Shown here: positions 6,177-9,647 of the stretch, piece after piece
How positions within the stretch are numbered: position 1 is the first letter of the stretch
How the letters are laid out: each line of letters opens with the position of its first letter
DNA from: an uncultured Bacteroidales bacterium
GTDB taxonomy: Bacteria; Bacteroidota; Bacteroidia; Bacteroidales; UBA4417
Assembly (NCBI GenBank): GCA_937965665.1
Contig: CALCJE010000009.1
Span: forward strand, 1 to 9,647
Length of the DNA: 9,647 bases
Direction of reading: 5' to 3'
Notes under the pieces: model-generated
Databases searched by the model: none
The model's input: only the letters and a program-made list of their open reading frames with translations
Told to the model about the DNA's origin: nothing
Position numbers and translations under genes: made by a program

Positions 6177-8243
6177 CTATTTTTTAAAAAATCTTATCAA
6201 CAAAATTTCTGCCATAAGCGAAGCCAGCGCAAGCCATATAAAATACCGCCAAAGCTGTGTGCCGCTGTTCATCAGTGCAATAACTTCATTCATAGGCTTT
6301 TGCCCGGTATTTACCAGGCTGAAGTTTTTTAAATGTGCCTTATTCAGCATATTTTCGAGTTCACCTGCCGAAAAACATTTGAGGTTGCTCTCACTGCGGT
6401 TGTAGTTGAATGACAGGGCCGTAATTACCTTATTATTATTCATCAGCTCGAAATTGCCGGCCGCCGGCAGCTGGTTGCCCACAAAAACATTCAGTATATT
6501 TCCTGAACGCATCAACTGGGGTATCATTTCGAAATCGGTCGTTGTCGATTTCAGCTTGTAAACCTCCTCGCCATCAGGAAACACAGCCACTACCCTGATC
6601 GGTTTATTGTCGCCAATAATACTGTAAAGGTTATGCACCGGATGACTGATAAGTGCGATATTGTAAAGTACCGGCACAAATAAAGCCTGCACAGGGAAAT
6701 TGCTGAATGCCGGGTTGAGCGGAACGGCCAGCTGGAATACCTGTCCCAGCCCGCTGTTGGTGAGGGTAAGAAAACTCCGCCCGTTGAGCATTTCGATTAA
6801 CGGCACTGTGAGCGTGGCCGAGGAAAACAGAATAGGAAAATACCTGCTGACCTTTGGCAGTTCGGTATTAACATCAATAGCGGCTTTGCCTTGTTGCTTT
6901 TCGAATACATCGCGGAAAAGGTAGCTTTCTTCACTCAGGCTCACCACCCGGGTGTCGGCAGTATCAGGTTCACGATAAACCGGCGCTTTTAATGACGAAA
7001 GGAAACTGTTGTACGAACCTAATTCGGCATTAGCTGCGGGCAGCACAAGTATGGTACCTCCGTTGTCAACATAACGTTTAATCTCTGCTGCCAGGCCCGA
7101 TGAAACCGAGGGTATCTCGTTCATGATGATGAGGTCCGATTCCGAAAGCCGGCCATAATCGAGCGATTTCTCTCCCACATTGGTAAAGTGTACTGACGAA
7201 TCCTGTGCATATAAGGCATCCAGGTATCTGTTTCCGCCGTTTCCGTTGATAGACAACACCTGAACTGACGAAAGCACATCAAACGAAAAATAAAATTTGT
7301 CGTCGTAAGTAACCGGATAATCAGTAACCTGGAGCATACCCTGCTGCGGGCCTTCGGTTCGTATGGTAAAAGGCATTTCGGCTGTTACTGACGTGCCTGC
7401 TTTAATATCAAGACTTATAACCGATTTTTGCTGGTTATTGATTACCAGTTTAAGCGGTATTTTTTCAAGATCTGTTTCGGACCTGTTCCAAATCCTGGCA
7501 CTGAGAACTGAGGTTTTACCCGGTTGTTGGATGGGCTGTGCAAACCAGCAGGTATCAATATATACATTGGCCATACCCTGCGATTTAAGCGGAACCAGGT
7601 ACGACAGAATGGCTGAATCCTGCTTCAGATCGTTATGGCTGTATGTTGATTTTTGAAAATCAGAAACTAGGTAAGTGGTTCGACGGGCAGCAGGTTCATT
7701 TTTAAGCAGGTCGTATTGCCGGCTTACAATTTCATCAAAAGTATGCACCGAAGGCGATATTTTAACTTCATCGAGCATAGTCAGAAATTCATCTCGCGTT
7801 ACCAGTCGCTGGTGTCGTCCTTCGAAATCGCAGGTAAGGAGCTGGAATAAATCACTCGATTTATAGGCTGATACAATCTCGCGGGCTTTCTGCCGGGCTT
7901 CATCCAGGAGCGTACCATTGCTGCCTGCTGCTTCCATGCTGAATGAATTATCAACAAATACACTCACTACGTTTTGCTGCGCAATTTTCGAATGGCTGTT
8001 CGGAAAAGGGATATACGGCTGGGCAAAAGCAAATACGATCGCAGCAATTGCAAGTATGCGCATCAACAATATAAGCAGGTGCCTGAGCTGCGACTGTTTG
8101 CGGGTTTGCTGCCGCAGTGCCTGTAAAAATCTTACGTTGGTAAAATAAACCCTTTTGAAACGCCTGAAATTGAACAAGTGCACAACAATAGGAATTGCAA
8201 TAGCCAGCAAACCAATAAGATATAAGGGATTGACAAATTGCAT
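6177..8243 (-). CDS. BatA-like membrane protein with von Willebrand A-type domain
   Basis: A 688-residue inner-membrane protein. Residues 1-80 match the BatA (aerotolerance regulator) N-terminal domain: a hairpin of two membrane segments (about 7-24 and 55-75) joined by a basic loop with FNFRRFKRVYFTNVRFL. A von Willebrand A-like domain follows with the MIDAS-type sequence DNSFSM (Asp98, Ser100, Ser102) and a later VSDFQKS (193-199). Around 325-420 a Rossmann-like region with LIIMNEIP and GGTILVLPA resembles the glutamine-amidotransferase-like fold often seen in this family. A final membrane segment spans about 665-684 and ends in RFFKK. The large middle would face the periplasm. Lone proteins of this design are common in Bacteroidota, but their function is not established. 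BatB and MoxR-ATPase partners are absent here. It probably has its own promoter at 8281-8288, divergent from mqnA. Confidence 0.88.
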   Translation of the reverse strand: MQFVNPLYLIGLLAIAIPIVVHLFNFRRFKRVYFTNVRFLQALRQQTRKQSQLRHLLILLMRILAIAAIVFAFAQPYIPFPNSHSKIAQQNVVSVFVDNSFSMEAAGSNGTLLDEARQKAREIVSAYKSSDLFQLLTCDFEGRHQRLVTRDEFLTMLDEVKISPSVHTFDEIVSRQYDLLKNEPAARRTTYLVSDFQKSTYSHNDLKQDSAILSYLVPLKSQGMANVYIDTCWFAQPIQQPGKTSVLSARIWNRSETDLEKIPLKLVINNQQKSVISLDIKAGTSVTAEMPFTIRTEGPQQGMLQVTDYPVTYDDKFYFSFDVLSSVQVLSINGNGGNRYLDALYAQDSSVHFTNVGEKSLDYGRLSESDLIIMNEIPSVSSGLAAEIKRYVDNGGTILVLPAANAELGSYNSFLSSLKAPVYREPDTADTRVVSLSEESYLFRDVFEKQQGKAAIDVNTELPKVSRYFPILFSSATLTVPLIEMLNGRSFLTLTNSGLGQVFQLAVPLNPAFSNFPVQALFVPVLYNIALISHPVHNLYSIIGDNKPIRVVAVFPDGEEVYKLKSTTTDFEMIPQLMRSGNILNVFVGNQLPAAGNFELMNNNKVITALSFNYNRSESNLKCFSAGELENMLNKAHLKNFSLVNTGQKPMNEVIALMNSGTQLWRYFIWLALASLMAEILLIRFFKK

Positions 8244-8280
8244 AGGAAATTAACAGGCACTTGGTTGATTGTACAGCTCA

Positions 8281-8288
8281 CAAAAGTA
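8281..8288 (-). promoter_or_regulatory. Candidate -7 box for the BatA-like gene
   Basis: On the minus strand, TACTTTTG (8288-8281) matches the Bacteroidota -7 consensus TAnnTTTG exactly and lies 37 bp before the ATG at 8243, giving a leader of about 30 nt. The -33 element is only partial: GTTTA lies at about the right distance (8309-8305). Confidence 0.5.
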
Positions 8289-8428
8289 AGCAATTTGCAC
8301 GTATTAAACTCTTTCGCCCGAGCCCGGCAGCCCGCTTGCAGTTGGATAATTAGCTTATGAATATTCTGAAATATGAAAAACTTCACCAAATTGAATTTCA
8401 TGATTTAGCATCCAACATGCTTTTTTTA

Positions 8429-8436
8429 TAATTTCG
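8429..8436 (+). promoter_or_regulatory. Candidate -7 box directly before mqnA
   Basis: TAATTTCG (8429-8436) has seven of eight matches to TAnnTTTG and overlaps a TATAAT (8427-8432). It ends only 4 bp before the mqnA ATG, so transcription would begin at or beside the start codon and the mRNA would have almost no leader. There is no convincing -33 TTG; the nearest TTTA lies 21 bp upstream (8404-8407). No Shine-Dalgarno sequence lies in front of the ATG. The rest of the 197-bp divergent gap shows only short AT-rich palindromes. Confidence 0.4.
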
Positions 8437-8440
8437 CCCC

Positions 8441-9193
8441 ATGAACCCGATACGAATTACAGCAGTTTGCTATTATAATACACTACCTTTTATTTACGGC
8501 ATCAGGCATTCGGGAAAACTTTCCGGTTATGAGCTGAGCCTCGATGTACCTTCGCAATGCGCACACAAACTCCTTAATGATGAAGCCGACATTGGATTGA
8601 TACCGGTGGGTGCTTTACCAAAATTCGACGCTTACCACCTGGTGAGCGACTTGTGTATCGGAGCCGATAAAGATGTTAAATCAGTTTTGCTGTTGTCAAC
8701 CACGGAAATCAGCCAGATAAAAACCATTTACCTGGATACTGACAGCCTCACTTCGGTGAACCTGGTGCGCATACTGGCCGAAAGATACTGGAAAATAAAT
8801 CCGGAATGGAAAAGCCTGGCATTGTTGAACGGTCCGCTGTCAGCCCACGAAGGCAAAGTATTGATCGGAGATAAAACTTTCGGTTTGAGTACGCAGTTTC
8901 CATATTGTTACGACCTGGCCGGCGAATGGATAAAACATACCGGCCTGCCCTTTGTTTTTGCCGTATGGATTTCGCGAAAGCCACTGCCTGATTCATTTTT
9001 GAACGAGTTTAAGGCAGCGCTCAGCTGGGGTGTGAACCACAGGGAAAAGTCCATAATCATGGCTCAACAACCGCATATTACCGAACAGGAACTTGTATCG
9101 TACCTGACGAATGATATCAGTTACCCGCTCGATGCACAAAAACAGAAGGGAATGGAGTTGTTCCTCGATTTGCTGAAGCAGCGAAAAGCTTAA
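8441..9193 (+). CDS. mqnA: Chorismate dehydratase MqnA (futalosine pathway of menaquinone synthesis)
   Basis: MqnA removes water from chorismate to give 3-enolpyruvylbenzoate, the first step of the futalosine route to menaquinone in the cytoplasm. The 250-residue length and two-lobed periplasmic-binding-protein-like fold are typical. Landmarks are VCYYNTLPF (9-17), ADIGLIPVGAL (49-59), KSVLLLS (80-86), LDTDSLTSVNLVRIL (98-112), LIGDKT (141-146) and the MqnA-like DLAGEWIKHTGLPFVFAVW (158-176). The last segment separates MqnA from the related MqnD. The start is well placed because the first strand, IRITAVCYYN, begins at residue 4. The next gene (9301) is a ureohydrolase with no obvious link, and no other mqn gene is visible, so the rest of the pathway must lie elsewhere. 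The gene stands divergent from the BatA-like gene. Confidence 0.92.
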   Translation: MNPIRITAVCYYNTLPFIYGIRHSGKLSGYELSLDVPSQCAHKLLNDEADIGLIPVGALPKFDAYHLVSDLCIGADKDVKSVLLLSTTEISQIKTIYLDTDSLTSVNLVRILAERYWKINPEWKSLALLNGPLSAHEGKVLIGDKTFGLSTQFPYCYDLAGEWIKHTGLPFVFAVWISRKPLPDSFLNEFKAALSWGVNHREKSIIMAQQPHITEQELVSYLTNDISYPLDAQKQKGMELFLDLLKQRKA

Positions 9194-9227
9194 GCCCCAC
9201 AAATATCGTTTAGCTGTTATTGTTACT

Positions 9228-9250
9228 GGATTTGGTTTTTAACGAAATCC
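9228..9250. repeat. 23-bp inverted repeat (hairpin) between mqnA and the ureohydrolase gene
   Basis: Ten-base arms GGATTTGGTT (9228-9237) and AACGAAATCC (9241-9250) are complementary except for one position, around the three-base loop TTT. It starts 34 bp after the mqnA stop and ends 50 bp before the next ATG. No T-run follows on the plus strand, so it is not a textbook intrinsic terminator. It could act as an mRNA 3' end or stabiliser for mqnA, or as an operator for the downstream gene. Confidence 0.5.
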
Positions 9251-9264
9251 ATCCATTTCCGGCA

Positions 9265-9272
9265 TATCTTTC
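9265..9272 (+). promoter_or_regulatory. Weak candidate -7 box before the ureohydrolase gene
   Basis: TATCTTTC (9265-9272) matches seven of eight bases of TAnnTTTG and lies 28 bp before the ATG at 9301. A second near match, TAGCTTTA, lies at 9274-9281. Neither has a TTG at the usual distance upstream, so the call is weak. Confidence 0.25.
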
Positions 9273-9300
9273 ATAGCTTTACAGTTCAAATACATTTCCC

Positions 9301-9642
9301 ATGGATATAAATGAGAAAATCGCCGCCTTCGATCCCAATGGGATGGGCGATACCAATGGCACTATTTACGGCTTGCCCTTTGATGCCGATACCGCGAACC
9401 TGGTAATTCTGCCTGTACCCTGGGAAGTAACGGTTTCGTACCAGGCCGGTACTGCCTCTGCACCCGAAGCCATCCGCGAAGCCTCTTACCAGGTTGATCT
9501 TTTCGATCCTTTTGTAAAAGATGCCTGGAAACTGGGACTGGCTATGAAGGATATAGATCCTGATTTGGCCGCTACTAGTAATATAATGCGTAAAAAGGCT
9601 GAGCATTACATAAACCAGCTTGCAGGTTGTAACAGAATATAA
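9301..9642 (+). CDS. Agmatinase/arginase-family ureohydrolase, N-terminal part, frame broken near the window end
   Basis: The 113 residues match the N-terminal third of the agmatinase (SpeB-like)/arginase/formimidoylglutamase family as found in Bacteroidota, usually about 300-390 residues. These manganese enzymes hydrolyse a guanidino or formimino group. Landmarks are FDPNGMGDTNGTIYGLPF (10-27), NLVILPVPWEVTVSYQAGTASAPEAIREAS (33-62) and VDLFDPFVKDAWKLG (64-78). The metal-binding GGDHS, DAHxD and later Asp motifs lie beyond the end, so the substrate cannot be told. After YINQLAG the frame runs into LAGCNRI and a TAA at 9640, where relatives continue for some 200 residues. Another frame stays open to the last base (reading GVTEYNK if one T of GGTTGT at 9625-9630 is dropped). 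This suggests a one-base error at a contig edge or a true frameshift. Confidence 0.75.
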   Translation: MDINEKIAAFDPNGMGDTNGTIYGLPFDADTANLVILPVPWEVTVSYQAGTASAPEAIREASYQVDLFDPFVKDAWKLGLAMKDIDPDLAATSNIMRKKAEHYINQLAGCNRI

Positions 9643-9647
9643 TAAAA

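Noticed and set aside
8132..8401. Minus-strand open frame of 89 residues overlapping the start of the BatA-like gene
   Set aside because: It overlaps the conserved BatA N-terminus in another frame, crosses the candidate promoter and has no family features.
9231..9272. TTTG (9231-9234) with TATCTTTC (9265-9272) as a full promoter pair
   Set aside because: The 30-bp spacing is far from the usual 17-23 bp, and the TTTG lies inside the hairpin arm.

Overview
The window looks like a stretch of ordinary chromosome from a Bacteroidota bacterium of moderate GC content, probably from an anaerobic or microaerobic lineage. Three things point there. The protein set fits: a topoisomerase IV A subunit of the Bacteroidota type, a 688-residue BatA-like protein, and a futalosine-pathway MqnA. 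Several starts have promoters of the Bacteroidota form (TTG, about 18 bp, then TAnnTTTG). Recognisable Shine-Dalgarno sequences are almost absent. The class-level placement is inference. I saw no mobile element, phage gene, CRISPR array, tRNA or rRNA.

Layout. At the left edge is the C-terminal 200 residues of tsaD (+), whose stop overlaps the stop of the convergent gene ppnP (-), a small cupin nucleoside phosphorylase with the best promoter in the window. Next come four minus-strand genes, read from right to left: a BatA/von Willebrand-like membrane protein (8243-6177), parC (5966-3183), the flavodiiron protein fprA (3137-1923) and an unrecognised lipoprotein (1898-1059). The last three are spaced 45 and 24 bp apart and look like one operon, driven by a candidate promoter about 115 bp upstream of parC. 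On the right, transcribed away from the BatA-like gene, are mqnA (+) and the first third of a ureohydrolase of the agmatinase/arginase family (+). The ureohydrolase frame breaks about 20 bp before the window ends.

How the genes relate. Most are housekeeping genes: tRNA t6A modification (tsaD), nucleoside salvage (ppnP), chromosome decatenation (parC) and menaquinone synthesis from chorismate (mqnA). FprA would detoxify O2 or NO, and with menaquinone synthesis it fits an oxygen-sensitive organism that respires with menaquinone. The BatA-like protein and the lipoprotein are envelope proteins of unknown role.

I found no convincing new multi-gene system. The items most worth a second look are a clamp-binding-like QMTLF ending on ParC behind a long acidic tail, a palindrome inside the candidate parC promoter, a possible leaderless mqnA start, a strong hairpin between mqnA and the ureohydrolase gene, and the frame break in the latter.
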